NCBI GenBank assembly: GCA_035582835.1
Contig: JAYKAV010001000.1
Location: 1,866,680 to 1,930,679, forward strand
DNA length: 64,000 nt
From: Phoebastria nigripes
Taxonomy: Eukaryota; Chordata; Aves; Procellariiformes; Diomedeidae
Direction of reading: 5' to 3'
Position 1 is the stretch's first letter; the number at the start of each line of letters is the position of its first letter. A program made the position numbers and the translations under genes. Below are positions 47,273 through 61,700 of the stretch, piece after piece. The notes below the pieces were generated by a model, which saw only the letters and a list, made by a program, of their open reading frames with translations, searched no databases and had not been told where the DNA came from.

Positions 47273-47916
47273 TTTTTTCCTGTTGTGCTTATCTGGTTGT
47301 TCAGTAGATGATAATGCAAAGAGCTGTATGATACTGCTCCAATAACAATGGCTAGCAGACTATTAAAATGTTGGCCTTGACTCATTACTAAAGGTGAGCC
47401 AGATCATTTAAGTTCTCAAGTGCCATATGTGATAAGCCAAGACTAGAACTATGTCCTTATTATAGTTGATCTGTTTGGGTTTTTTTTAAATTCAGTTGTG
47501 ACCGTAAAGAAGTATTAAGACCCTACATGGCTCACTAGACCAAGCTTTACCCCAGTACCTAGAGAGGGACGAAACACAAGCATCAAATCTAGGTATAAGC
47601 TGTTAATATATATTAGCAAAAAGTTCAACATTGATGTTCTTACACAGTTTTTGTTACTGCATGAAACCTTCTTGGGAGAATGCAGTGGAAGAGCACAGTT
47701 TAGTATGTGCTTCATCATGGGAAATGAGGAATGCAGCACAAAAATGTACTGCTTACATTCTAAAAAGGTATAAAGTGCACCCGTTGTGGAAGATTCAGTT
47801 GGATGTATATTGCACTCAGGAACGGTTCAGACCCTTGAAGCTCTTCAAAATCTGTGTGGTGTTTAGAATAAGGATTAAATCTGTTTTCAGGATTCCTGAA
47901 GTACAGCAGTGAGATA

Positions 47917-47938
47917 CAGATCTAGATCTCTAGATCTG
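47917..47938. repeat. CTAGA palindrome, copy 2
   Basis: CAGATCTAGA (47917-47926), TC, then its exact reverse complement TCTAGATCTG (47929-47938): a 22-base near-palindrome. It shares an inverted 14-base word with the palindrome at 47257-47272. No transposon termini are otherwise visible. Confidence 0.8.
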
Positions 47939-48611
47939 ACCTGACTCTTCGAGTATGATTTTTTAATTATTTTTAGAAAATAAATTACAAGCTACTACTT
48001 GTGCTCGTCTCCTTATATGATGGTCCAGCTTTAGAGCTCAGTTACTAGTTATTAAGGAATTTTTAAAATTGCTCTTTTTTAGCTACTAATTTACTATCAG
48101 CCATCCAAAGACAGATTGGTAGGATATAAATGAAATGCTATAATTATACAAGGGAATGGGTCACTGACCTTTGGATTGCAATATCTTGTCTCTTTTGTCC
48201 TTTCCTTATACCACCCAGTCTACAGGATGAAATTGCATCTTTTTCTTTGGTTGTCTCAAGAATGAGGTGGTATTGGAAACTAGTGAGGCATGGCACAATG
48301 TAGGTGTTCATAGCTTGCAATAATTTACCCATTTTCATTTTGTTTGATTTTATTAACACCTGTGTCTCCAGGGAACACAGGGAGGAGGGGAGGAAAGGAG
48401 AGAATACTTCAGCAATAATCTAATGATCAGCACTTACGCTCCCCACCCCCAGCCCTGCTGTTATGTCAAATGTCAAGATACCTCACAGCCAAGCAATTTA
48501 TAATAAAAAATGCATATATATATAAAGGAAGAGGTGCAGATGGTAGAAAGCTGTATGTCATGACATACACACGTACATGGAGGACAGCAAGGGAGTCATT
48601 AAAAATATGGA

Positions 48612-48629
48612 TTTTTTTTTTTTTTTTTT
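48612..48629. repeat. T18 homopolymer
   Basis: An uninterrupted run of 18 T. It is a simple repeat without an identifiable parent element. Confidence 0.9.
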
Positions 48630-49417
48630 GTAATGCAGTGGCTGTTTGTCAGCTGGTGTAATTGGCATACATCAATGGAACCACTCAGAAATATACCATC
48701 TGAGGAATTAGTCGCTTAATGGAAGTTAATCAAAGTTCCTTACAGGAGAGTAGCAAAACATTCTTGGACAGCATTTGGAGACAAAAGAAAAAACACATAA
48801 GAAAATATGGGATTGCAATCTGCTGAAATTTCATCTGGGTATTTGTTTCTGGAGTATTTCTGAAGACATTGGTGTTCTAGGCAGTAGAACACAAAGATTT
48901 GCTGTCAAGTTAACCAAAGCATTTTGAGATTTGAGAAATTACAGTAGGGTTTAGTTACAGACCTGATTTAAACATAATCAAATAAATTCAACAGCAAACT
49001 TTCAAAGTCAGAAACAAAAGAAGAGTTTTGTTAGTGTAATTTCCTTTTCTCCTCTTCTCTTTAATTGTTAGAAAACTTTTTCAGTACAGGATAAATGTAG
49101 CATTATATCGGCTTAACTGTCAGTATTATTGTACTTTTTTATATTATAAAATGAAATAAATCTGCGCAGAGTATTATGGGACTATTCCTATTTTGCTCAT
49201 AAATGTGATTAATTGATCTTGTTTTTTAACAAAGCTACTTCTTTCTTTGCTTCTAAATAAATAATATGTGAATTCTCCATATTCAGGCAAATGCTATACA
49301 TTTAACAAAGCTTTTCTTACAAATCCTATTTGCATTTCATTTCTGAATGTGGTTCCCTGTGTATTGCATTCATAAGACTGGTATCAATACCCATCTGAAA
49401 AACTTCTGCCAGATTAA

Positions 49418-49418
<1 letters not shown>

Positions 49419-49451
<33 letters not shown>
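49419..49451. repeat. A33 homopolymer
   Basis: An uninterrupted run of 33 A follows AGATTAAC. Its purity suggests a recent origin or ongoing slippage. I looked for a retroposed body upstream and for matching target-site duplications and saw none. Translated on the minus strand it produces a poly-Phe frame, which is an artefact. Confidence 0.9.
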
Positions 49452-49458
<7 letters not shown>

Positions 49459-52400
49459 AATAGCTCAATTTTATAGTCTCTTTTAATAGGGACTTAATAT
49501 CTGCAATATCTGACTGCAGTAATAGAATTATTGTGGTTATATGCTCTGATCCTTCAGTTGTGAATTCTGTGTTCACAATCTCAATGGCAGGTTTTGTTCT
49601 TTGTTTGTTTTCCTGTGATTCATGTATGTGGGAATCTGGTGAGGAAGAGGGATTGAAAGAGAGAAAGGGAAGGGTAGGAAGGGTAAAGTGCAAAAAAATA
49701 CACAGATAATTCCTTACCATCACCTGTCTTGTCCTAAGAGAAATTGAAAGTAACACAGTTTTTAAGATAATGGTATTTCATGAGTTTAAAGTGTGGAGAG
49801 AACAAATCAAGCCTACTGCCTAGTTCTCCTTTCTGACTCTTTATAAACATCCTCATTATTTTTTTCTCTTTGGGTACAAGAGTAGAAAAGGTAACAGTAT
49901 CAAGTTTGATATTTAGCAAAACAAAAGGTGGTTGTAGTGAGTGTCTTAGTGTGCAGGTACCATTTTGTATCCTAATAAAAGTGCTCAAGATGTAAAAAAC
50001 CACATCAATAAAAGCATACTTAAATTGAAGGTATAGAGTGTAACCCACTATTTTAGGCCTCACTCTCAGAGAAAGCTGACTTTAAAAAATATATGTAAAT
50101 TGAAAAGCCCATATTGTCTTTTGAATGACGTGGGTTTTGAGGACTTAGGACTTTAAGAACAGTCTTCAGCAAAGCATATAAGGGTGTGCTGCACTGCACA
50201 GCATGGTGATCTCTGAGCTAACGTGGAATAACCCGCCTCTGCAGTCAAAAGCAGGGTAGCAAGATGATAGTGCACTTTTATTATATTCACTTTGAGGAGC
50301 TTTCTGGTGCCTGAGCTNGTGTTTGTGAATACACACCTGCAGTCTAGAGGTGGCAGCTCATTTAGAGTTACCACAAGTATTTATATACCATGGTAATACA
50401 TCAGAGTAATCAACCTTATCAGATCTGTGGTTTAACCTGCCTGTGAAACATTGGTTTCACTTAGTTGAATTTTTTAATAATCAGGCTTTTTAATTATAAT
50501 TGAACATAACTAAGGTTTTAAACAAAACATTATTTAAAATTGAAAAGATCAAATGATTTTTTTTTCCCTGAAAATGTTGCCTGGTCAAAAAAAACCCCAG
50601 CTGCAATTATTTGTGGGATTAAATTCAAACTTGTGAATTTTCTCAGTCGAGTGAGGGGGAGCATGGGTAGAGAGAAAGACAAAAGATTGTGCAGCAGTAA
50701 AAAAGAAAAAAAAAAAAAAACACCTGGAAGTGAAAACTGAAGGCATACTCAAATGGTTGCTTGGATTTGCCATGCTTGTCAGTAGTCTCAAGCACAGGTT
50801 TTGTATTTTGTAAGGTACCAGTTTTGTAGCAGGCAGTGGGAGCTGCAGACTGTGGCAGTACTGCATTGCTTACTATTCATGCTTTAGTGCTCTAGGGGCA
50901 AACTTCTGGGAAAAATGAAAGGTGGTCAGCAGCTGTATGAACAGGCAAACTCTGATGTTATCTTCCTCCTTTGTCTTGATCTCAGTCTATCATCTGTCAC
51001 GTGTTGTTGCTATCTAAATGTGCGACAATGAAAAGAAGTCAGCGGAGAGAAGCATGGCCCACTGTTCACTAAAGAGCCAGAGCCACATGGTGTGCAGGTG
51101 GACAATATAGTTGCCCTGGCAATGTAGGAGGGAGGGGAGCATATTAATAGATTCAAGAATTTACATCCACTTGTGTATGTGCCCATACTGTTACTTTCTG
51201 CACGTTGATAACTCTGTCTATTTTGTGTTTCTTAATTCCATCACCTCTACAGACAGTGAAGCTGTCTTCTCTTCCTGCAAGTGAAATGACTAACACCACT
51301 TTGCAACTGTCTGTGGATGCTAGTTTGAAAAGTATTTCATACACAGTGTTCCAGCCATCTGTGTGCTACATCTGTTTGAAGGGAGAGCAGTTTAAACCCT
51401 CATGGTACTGTGCCTCTGTCCATCTAGTTGACTTAACTAAAACTGCAATCTGCCTTTGGTGAGGAACTGTGTGTGATAGAATGTAATACTTCTGGGTTTT
51501 GTCTTTTCCTTTCCCTATTGCATATTTCTTTGGAACAAATCAAGACCCCTAATGAACCTTGATCAGAAGATTATTGGGAGTTTTCAGATGCTAACAATTG
51601 CTGTGCAGCACTAGGAAACAGAGGTTGTAAATAGAAGGTCAGCAATGCTACCCCTCTGACCCAAACTGCATTTTGCTGAGTGAGGTCACATGCTGAACAA
51701 CACCTCCTTCTCTAGGGATAAAGGTGAAATAATCCTGCACTCATCTTCTTGGGAAATGCTTCGACTTGCTGTTACATCAGAGTCCTCAGGACATCGAGAA
51801 AAGCATAAAGCATGAAACCTCACCAGAGCCATAAGCCTCTCCTCGCCTCTCTCGTCCGCTGTTATTGTAATCAAACATCAGATCCAGATGGCTTATGTGG
51901 TAGTCTTTGGGAGATACTGGCAACGAGGTTCCAAGGGAACAAAACTATTTACTTCTATATGATAGCTTTTTTTTGTTATTCTGTAAGAATTTCCTGATGG
52001 GAGAAACAAAGAAATGGGAAACTTTGAATTCGAGAAATTGTTGCAAGAAACAAATAGGTGCATGTTGCCCAGACTGCCACTGCTGATGGCTTGTGGCCCC
52101 TTTTTTTTCAGATTGTCATCAGTAATACTATGACTAAACATGTTTATATCTACCTAATAAACTTTGTATAGCAGCCTGTGCTGGGACTGGTAACAGATGA
52201 TGGGACCTCACAGTAACTAGTCTGGAAATAAGGATAGGATCTTATTTGCATGGCTTGGCAGTAACGTTTAAGATGCTGTAGTTGTTCTGTATCTGTTCCT
52301 TATTTCTGCCTACGCCTACCACAATCACTTCTTCTTTCCAAATCCTGACTCTTTGATTTTAAGAAAGGCAGCTTTGGTGAGTACCACGTGTCTCTGGCAT

Positions 52401-55400
52401 GTCTGAAGTCATAGTATGTCAGTAAAGTAACCACAAGATAATTCTAAAGATCTAATTTGGAGATTAAAATAGCAGGAAAACTGGAACTTATATGAAAAGG
52501 ACTGACTTGGTAGTGCTCTTGGAATTCTGTTCAAGAAGGTGCTTTCTGAAGGTGTTGCTTAGAAGAGTCAATGACTGGTCTATTGATCTGGTACATAGGG
52601 AAACTTCCTCAGTCATCTGTGCATTAGACATTATGCAAGCTTTTCAATAGTATATTGAGATTTTTTCATCTCTGTGAGCATACCATGATTGGAGGCAGGG
52701 GGTATGATTCTTCAGCATTAATGGTTAATTTCCTGTATGCTCAGAACCAAATTCTTTGCTTAAATCTCTCTTTTTTTTTTTCTTTTTTTTTTTTCTTTCC
52801 CCCCTCCTCCTTCCATATAGAACTCACTCTACCACTTTGATCTACTCTGAAACACATAGGTTATGTCAAATACCTCACGTTCACTTCACTAACCTGTGCA
52901 ACCACAGCAAACGTTAGCCCAAATAACCATTTAGCTTTCCAGCTAGACACAGGTATGCAATTTTGCAATATTGTATGCAAATTATTTAGCTGTGACTTTT
53001 CCTGTGCTTCTGTATGGAAGTAATAACTGTAACTTTTGCCCAAGAAAGACCCCCTTTTAACAGTAAAATATATTGTCCCCTTAAACATAAATTTTTGCAT
53101 GTGCTATTTTACCTCTCACTATGATAGAAGTTATTAATAAACCACTAAAACTAGTAAAATTGTCACATGTTACTTTAGTATTCTTTTACTTTCTAGCCCC
53201 CCACACCTCCATTCATCTTTATAAATTCCTTTTCCTTCTAAGAGCTTTGCTAAATGCTGTGTTGATCAGAAGCGGCATGATAAGGCTCAGGCTAACAAGT
53301 GACATGCTAAACTAAACGTAAACTTTCACCTCGTTCCACACCTGTACTTTTTGTGCATCAGCAACGTGCTGTCAGTATTTTAACCAGTAATTCTCACAGT
53401 ATCTTCCTCTTGCTTATGATAAACTGCATTTCTCAGCATTATGTGTGTGCAGATAATTTGAGGACCCCATTGTTTCCCAGAGAATTATGTGATGAAATCT
53501 GTTCAGACTGACTTCAGTCAAGCATCTGAACTAAAAGCTGCCTTATAAGGAAGGGCAGAAAAGCATCCCTTGAGTTTATCTTCATTGATGGTACTTTACT
53601 CTGAAAGTCTACAGTTTGTTCTTTAAAGGTACACAGGGTTTGGTACTAAAGTAGGTCAGTGTCCAACTTGTATACAAATCCAGTAGAAAGGTTTAGGCGA
53701 TCCTCTTCCAGGAACAGTGACTTCTTCTATATCCTCCCCAAATCTGAACATCACACAGCTACTTGATACTGCAGTTTAAAACACAATGGAAATCATTTAG
53801 TCAAATAGAATGCAATTATCTGAGTCTTGTATTTGATTAGGACACTAGGGTTAGCAGTTTGATAAATAGACTGTGGTCAACTGGGCCAGTAGTGGCTACA
53901 GAAATTCAAACCCCTAATCTTGTATCTTATCTGAATGCATTCACTTCAGCAGAAAAATATCCTCATACTACATAGGGAAAATCCTTCTGTCGAAAACCTG
54001 AGGGAGAAACTCAATGTACCACATCATCTGTGCCAGTTTCTGGAAAAGGCTTCTTTTCTGAGTATTGCTTAACCTTACCTGAACAAGTGGGATCTGATGC
54101 ACCTTGGTATACGTCCAAACTAAAATGCTAATTTCAATAGGGCAGTTAATTTCTTGCAAGATTTTAGGCCTAGTGGTCACTGTTATGTTACAAAGGACAT
54201 CATTAAAGCATTGTATATAAAGTCTACAATTTCAGTTCATGAAAGAATTAAGAAAAAACATTTTAACTTATAAGTCTACATTAACCTATTTCTCAGAAAC
54301 TGATAGGTAACATATCCCGAGGACTTTAATTGAATGCTGTTTATAAACTGACTGTACTTAATCTGAATTGATTCCAAGATTGCTATTATTATGCTAAACT
54401 GAACAATGAGAACTCAGTTTTACTGACAATTATGATGATAACGTATATGATGCATAGATAGTTCTCTTATATAAATTTCTGATCTGATGTACCTCATGAG
54501 AGGCACAGTGATGTGGATAACCTAAGTTACCACTCATCCTACTGTAGTACTATAGAAATAATGTGTTCTTTGATAGCTGATTACAATAACTATGCAATAT
54601 ACTGCTGATGAGAACCCCTTCTTAACTGACTTTGAGTGCTGGTTAATTTAGCCTCTTTTTTAGAAGTTCAGTGCTATGAAGTCTGTACTTCAAGTAAAAA
54701 TACTATGGTAGTTACTTACTGGGGATGAGTAGAAAGTTTCAGTATGCAGTCAACAAGCGCCTGTCTCCAGCAGGAGCAAGATTCAGTTGTCTGCCCAGCT
54801 GATCTGCTGAATATGATGTTCAGTCCACCATGCTCACTACTTACTCATTTGAGGCATTCCATGCACCACAAGCTCTACTCAGAGCTTATAAAAAGGGTTA
54901 CCTTCTGAATTGCCTTTTGAAGGTATTTACAAGTCCTCCTTACTTTGCCCTTCCTACCACAGACCACCTTGTAGTCTAGATTTTCAGTCTAGGTTGACCA
55001 TTCTCATGGGTAACTGTCATCCCTTTTTAGGTGCCTATAGTAGGCAAACCTAAATGTGAAAAACATGTAGGTGGGGCACAGTCTGTTTGGATATAACACC
55101 CATGCAGTTAAAGGGATATACTATTAAATTCTACCTTTCAAAGTTGTTAAAGAACTGTTCTGAGTGTGAAAGTCAACTAGAACTGTCCTTTAATGAACCA
55201 AAGTGTTCCAAGAGGGAAGAAGGAGATGAAGCCTCTGTTATACTGGTAAATTAAAACAATCACAGCAGACTCTCTGTTGGGCTTCAATTATTTTAGTCCC
55301 TTCCATGCATTAATACAAAATAATAAATATTCTCTGATGTCAGTAAGTTTTAACTGGATTTCAGTTTATCTGTACTTGAGTTTGCTGTCAGGATATTTTT

Positions 55401-56041
55401 ATATGCAACAGTACAATGAGTAATCTTCAAGATAATACTTCAAATGATGAAAGTAAACAAAATTGAGACTAAAGATTTTTAGCTATAAGACAAGAGTACA
55501 TAGCTAGCATTTGAGGTTTTTTTTTTTCCCCACTGTGTTGGAAATGCAATGAAAACCAGCATGAAAACCCGAAACAGACCCTTGAAGTCAGAAGTCTAAA
55601 AGCTGGCATTCAAATTAGCCTTAGTTTTGAGTTAATAAAAAATGTAAATTATTCTCTAATACACACTGTAAATGCTTTCATATGACAAACATTTGTTCAC
55701 CTTTGTGGTGCTCTGCTAGATTAAAATGTGTCTTCTATGTACAAAGTAATCTCTTCATTTTCCTTGTCCTTAAATAGACCTTCATATAAAACTACAGGTC
55801 TCTCCTCTAAAGATTCTGTGTAATAAACCTGCTTGGTTTTTCCTTTTCCTTTAGCTAGTTACCAAAAAACTCTTCAAGTGTATACATGCTAACAGTTTCA
55901 AAAAGTAAAGAAACTCAGTGCTTTTTGGATGTGAAGCAACATGTGAGCTTTCTTTATGTAATCTTAAATTATAAATACCAGAAATAAAAAGGTATCTTTT
56001 GGGTTTTTTTTTTAATGAACATGTATCTTAATTGCAAACCT

Positions 56042-56044
<3 letters not shown>

Positions 56045-56081
<37 letters not shown>
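56045..56081. repeat. T37 homopolymer
   Basis: An uninterrupted run of 37 T, the longest homopolymer in the window. If it were a retroposon tail, the body would lie on the minus strand just downstream, but nothing recognisable is there. The stated length is unlikely to be exact. Confidence 0.9.
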
Positions 56082-56082
<1 letters not shown>

Positions 56083-56556
56083 TCAGATTTCAGAAGCAAT
56101 CACAACGAATTGACAAGCATAGATAGTATTGAAGTCTTCTTGGGAAATTATTACTGTTTTTTGAAAATGTAGGTCATATCTATGTAGCAAATTGAAATAA
56201 TCCTCCCAAACATAGGCTTATCATAAAAATCCATTTATTTCCTGATTCTGTCTGAATACATATATCTACACAAATNCACATTGATTTAATAATTTCTTCT
56301 GAGGGAGGTTTAACAGTTATATTTTCAATCCATGCAGAGTCAAGAGAAGATACCTGAAAGGCTTACTCCAATATGATGTTTGATGTTTTCATGACTGGAG
56401 AAAATCTTGAAGAGACAAACTAAACATACATTAGTCCATGCCATTCATTCTGAGGGCCTAGTGCTGATAACTGTTTCATAATGATCACTATATTTTTATT
56501 CAGTTTCTTTTTTTTTAAACAATTATTTTCATTTCCTTTTTTTTTGCATTCACCAG

Positions 56557-56651
56557 AAGTGAATGCAAAGGTGGAGAAATTTCCTCACATTCTTCAGCGT
56601 CTTTACTGGGCTTGGAGACAACAAAGGAAGCTTCTAAATATCACAGAGTGA
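56557..56651 (+). other. Candidate 3' terminal coding exon
   Basis: A strong acceptor (T-rich tract, then GCATTCACCAG ending at 56556) is followed by an open frame that, entered in phase 1, reads EVNAKVEKFPHILQRLYWAWR and then a Gln/Lys/Leu-rich end, stopping at TGA 56649-56651. The peptide is amphipathic and Trp/Arg-rich, but I do not recognise a family. An AATAAA word occurs about 490 bases downstream (about 57147). The phase is compatible with the donor of the candidate exon at 5356-5470, but one in three random pairs would be. A chance open stretch of 30 codons is common. Confidence 0.18.
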
Positions 56652-58714
56652 ATCAGGCAGATGGCAAGGGTCTCTGTAAAAAGAGTGAATACACACGTGC
56701 TCAAGACTTCAATATGTGAAGTTACTTATCTTCCGTAGTTTTAGAAACTTACCTGGCTTTATTACCTCCTTGCATCTTAAAAGCTGAATATGTTTGAGAT
56801 GCCCTCAGTGAGCAAGTTTTTGGAAGGATTGGGCATTGAAAAGATGGAAAAAAACGTTGCTGTGAGCTGAATAACGTTTAAAGAACAATCACATCTCTTC
56901 CAACTGCTGTCAAGATTGGCCTTTAAACAGAGGAAGTTAGTTGTTAGGCCTCTTTTAAGGAGAAAGTTCACCAAAAGTTTTATAACAAAATAATCTGTAA
57001 GTAATACTAGCAAAAAATAAAAATAACCTAAGTTCCCTCTCATCCCTCTGCTGAGCTGCTAAATAAGGATGAAGAAATAATTTCCTGGTATCAGATTTGT
57101 TCTCATGGCAATATTTTTTAAATTGCGTTCAGTAGAAGCCTTCCAGTGCAGGAAAATAAAGGAATGAGAAAAAAAGACAAGATTATAGTCAACTTTGGAA
57201 GTCTATTTGCAGAAAAGTGATTTCTGGCNGATTAAACATTATAAATTTTGACACTTTATGTAATGACAAACCTTCCTTCTCATGGAAACATCTCTTTCTA
57301 GGCATAATGGCAGTATTTCAATTTTAGCATGTTATAATTAAATGGTGATCTTTACCCTGAGCAATATAGTGCATAACTGAGGCACCTGAGTTAGGAGGCT
57401 TATTCGCCTACGTAGCACCTACATAGGTGTGCCAATTACACAGAAAACTGTCAAATGTATAGAAAGCTTTGAGGCAAAAGCTCCCAAATTTAGCTTCCCA
57501 ATACTGTGGACCAGACTTCCTCCTTGAGGAGGAGGCCCTTAGGGGGATGTGCAATAAATACGAGCAAGCTCTAGTTACCGGAACAAATTTGCAGTCTCAT
57601 CCAGTATAACTGATACTACTGGAACCAGATTTTGAAATGAACTAGCAAAGATCTCTGCAAGAGATCTTTTCAATTGAGATGCTGCAACCTGATCTTTCAA
57701 GAGCTCAGTGGCCAGTGCCATGAAATCCACCCTGGTGGGCATTGACCCACTGCGATGGCACAAAGCTTTTCATCAGCCTATTTGCATACAAGTGATTGCT
57801 AACTCTGCCAGCTGTACTGCCTACATGCATGCCCTAGCCCTGTTTTAGCATGCTAAGTTCCTTATGGTATCATTCTTTCTCAAAGCAAAACAGTTTCTAT
57901 TCCTCACTTCACGCTGATGTTGTTCTGCGTAGCCTCTGATCTGCTTAAATAGCCCAGTGTAGCCATGACTAACAAACCATTTGCATTCACAGCACCAGCT
58001 TCAGGGGAAAGACACATGGTGGCTATCAAGGGATTTGAGCACAGAACAAAACACAAACACCCAACCTGTTTTAAATAAAAAAATCTTTCTTGCTTTAACG
58101 AAGTTTGAAGCACCAAGCTGTGGCCTATTCTGAAAGGCCCTTCTCTGACACGCTGAGTTGTTTCTTTCAGTGTAAGCAACCACCTCCTTCCTAGCAGCTA
58201 GAGTAATCAATAAACTGGATCCAGATTACTGAAATTCCTGATTTAAGTGGGTGAGAGAAAGAGAGAGAGAAGTGGGTTTAGTTTCATGGCATTCATAGCT
58301 TGCGTATGTATTTTGTATTTATAAACAGGGATGAGCTTTGCAATTTTTAGTGATACTTTGAATCCTATTTTTCCATCTGAATATTCAACTTGCTATCTGT
58401 CTAATCAAATCCATCATTTGGGGCATATTTTGGCTTATTTTGCAGGTCAGTCATATATAAACAAGCACATTAACACCAGTTCACCTTCCCTGGTTCACCT
58501 GCATAATACTATTGAAATCATATGTATGTAAAAAGAAGTGGGGTTTGCCCTCTTTTTTAGGCTGTTTTATTCACTGAATCACTCTTTAAGAGAGGGTCAC
58601 TCTAAGCCCATTGACCTCCCGTGTATTCCTATTGCCAGAGTCTAACAGGTAGACCCAACTTGTTGGCTATGCATACCAAAAACTCCTGTTAAAGGCAGTG
58701 GAAAGTTAAGGAGA

Positions 58715-58752
<38 letters not shown>

Positions 58753-61700
58753 AGGAAAATGTTAGTTCTCTGAATCAAAATTATTACTGATATCAGTGAA
58801 AAAATGGGTTTTGTGACTTCAGATGCAATTTGTTAGAGCTCTGTTAACATGTATGCAACAAGCTGCTTTTTGTTGCTTTAATGNTCTGTTAGGCTGTATT
58901 TTTTAAGGCATAGAATTCACCTAAGAAAAATTGGTTGATAGAATATTAGATAAATGAATTTTAGATAGATAAAAACACAAGTACAGTACTTAACTTCACA
59001 CATAGCATTGCCAATAAAGTAATCTGTAGAGACTGAGCCTGAAATGTATATGGAAGTTCTTCACGTCAGCTGGGTGTTGAAGGTTGTGTTTTATGAGTAC
59101 AGTACATTAATTGATAGATATGAGGTAGCAATCAAAATGTAAATAGAACTTGGTTTACATTAGTGTCTAAGTTTGCTGTATAGATATATTATATATGCTT
59201 TTAGGAAGCTGGACTCAATTTCAAAGCATATCTTTAATTCATGAATTGTTAAAATGAATTCCATTTGTGCCTTAAAAAATATTGTGATTAAAAAATTATG
59301 CTTTTTCTGAGCTGAATCAACTTCATAATTTCACATTATTCCTGTATTGAAAGCTGAACTAGAAAGGAGCCCTCTTGTTTGTTCCAAAAGCATTGCTACC
59401 TTTTTTAATGTTGTAAAATAACGTTCAGTTAACTGATTACTTTCACTGTGACAACTGCACCTTCAGTAGATTCTAATAAACCCAACTTAGGTTAAAGGCA
59501 GTATTTCATTATTGTTATTGGTATATGCTTCACATATTTAAAGAACCATATTCTGAGGCCCATGTTGTGATGTACTGTTTCTAGTTATGCATTTATGGCT
59601 TGTATATGCTAACTATACAATGGGATAAAACTTCTAAGCTGCTTTGCCTTCCACTAACAATGAGTAGAGGAAAGGGCACATAACATCGATAGGGATGACT
59701 TTTACCCATATCCTTCTGTTCAACTGTCCTAGCAGTCTCATTCTTTTGCATGTACAAAATGAAGTCATTTGCAGATTCTTAGATAAATTTTCTCCTCCCC
59801 AGATGACCTGATAATGCCAGNGCCTGTTGTTTGTGATAGAGAAGTGTAACAATGTGCTCACTCTCACAGCAATGGTAGTTTAACATGAGCAGTCTCAACA
59901 CAGAGGTGAGTGAGTGGCCAATTNTCATCTCTGATGGAAGGTTCTCTTGGGGCTATCTTTTATGTGACAACCTACAAACCTCCAATTCAGGAGGCAATTA
60001 GGTGACTATCTGGATTATGCCCTTTTATTCTAGGACAGCAATCAGTTAATAACCCATCTACTAACATGTGAGAGATACATACCCTTTCCCCTCATTTGCA
60101 GCCTGCATTACGTGTGTTATTCAAAAACAAATATTTACACTCGAATCAATGCATGAGCCTTAAATACATTACTGGAATATTTACTACAGGCTGGTATCTT
60201 TTGTTTTCTGGAACCTAAATGACCACTACCAAAATAATTTTTAAAATGCTAAACTTATCTCAAAAGTCATGTGAGAAAACTTTAAATAATAAAATGCTTA
60301 ATTATTTTGTAGCTAGGCATGCTGTTACTAATGGCTACATTTAGTGATGGAGACTATAAACTGTAAATCATACCAGTGTTTCCCATGGCAGAGCAAGCTG
60401 CAATCGTGATCTGACAGTGCCCTTTGACCTCTCTAAGGAAGGCATAGTGGGAATTATGTGAGGACATTATGCTTGATTAGTCTCTCCCTAGTTTGCCTGG
60501 GTGGGAAGATAATTGAAAACACAATGGACTTTGGAAATTGAAGGTTCTGAAATGCACTTTGCAAACACATGCAATTTTAAATCTATGATGTGTCATCTAT
60601 ATCAGCAGTGAACATTTTCTTCATTACATAAATACAATTCTTCTGCTAATACAGTGCAAATAGGGGTTAGGCAGCATCTGCAGCTATTGTAATCCACACT
60701 ACAAACAGCAGTACCCGTTTTATATTCTTAAATTCTGAGAATTAAGTAGGAGCTTGGAACAGAAGAACTGATTGTCTGGTTGATTACACATTCTCTGATT
60801 TATAGTATTCAATAATTAAAGAAGTTGAATTTTGTCCACTAAGTGATCTTATAAAAAAATTAACAGTATAGCCTATACTTGAGGTGAATTGGGAATTGGG
60901 GAAAGAAGGAATTTGGTTTAGCTATTTTAATACATTGCATTTATAAGCTAGCACCAAGACTATTATTCTGGATGTTTTCTGGTCTGTTGAGTCCTAATGT
61001 AGCTAATCTCCAACAGATAGTGCTGCCCAGGGTTCCTGTAAAACAATCATCTGCAAACATATTTATTAACCTTTGTTACTTAGTTTTCTGCAAAGTGCAG
61101 GCCACCCTGCTGAACAGTCTACAGCATTTATTTACTATACTGACTCCTATTAGATATCATTAGGTACATAATAATTATAATAATTATGTTCATTGCTTAG
61201 GCTACCCTGCTAAATAACAACCAGTTTTATTCAGAAGTCATAATTGCAGCAACTAGACTTAAAATGAAATCTAATTAGATTTCAGTTCACNCCCTTTCAC
61301 ACATAATCTATATCCACTGTATAGCTATGAAATCTGTCCAGCAAAGATTAATTCATTTAGCCTGAAAAAGTATTATCTCTATGGTCTGTCAGGTAAAAGT
61401 TATAAAACCATGAACATTTTGTAAAAACAAACAGAATTGTTGCAGTAGAACTTCAGGGGTTTTGTATGACTTCTTGAAGAAGGCATGATGCTTTTTCACA
61501 GAGCTATTTCAGTGGTAAACACATTGGGTTTTTGCAGCCATAGCTGCATTAATGAACATAATAATTCTGTAACTCAATAGTGGGATATAACCTTAAAATT
61601 AACTGTTACAAGTTTACTGAATTTTGCAGATTTGAATCTGATCTTAATGTGAAGCTATAGTCTTCCTTGTGTGAAGTTAAGAAAGACTGCAATCTTTTGA

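Larger units (their letters stand above)
47939..56556. other. AT-rich non-coding stretch with homopolymers
   Basis: No gene is recognised. T18 lies at 48612-48629, A33 at 49419-49451 and T37 at 56045-56081. An acceptor-like CACCTCTACAG ends at 51254 and is followed by a 69-codon open stretch, but no good donor follows. An N lies at 50318. Confidence 0.6.

Noticed and set aside
49370..49756. 128-codon minus-strand frame
   Set aside because: It contains a poly-Phe run made by the A33 homopolymer and reads through low-complexity DNA.
51255..51462. Exon-like stretch after CACCTCTACAG
   Set aside because: There is an acceptor-like site and an open frame, but no convincing donor and no recognisable peptide.
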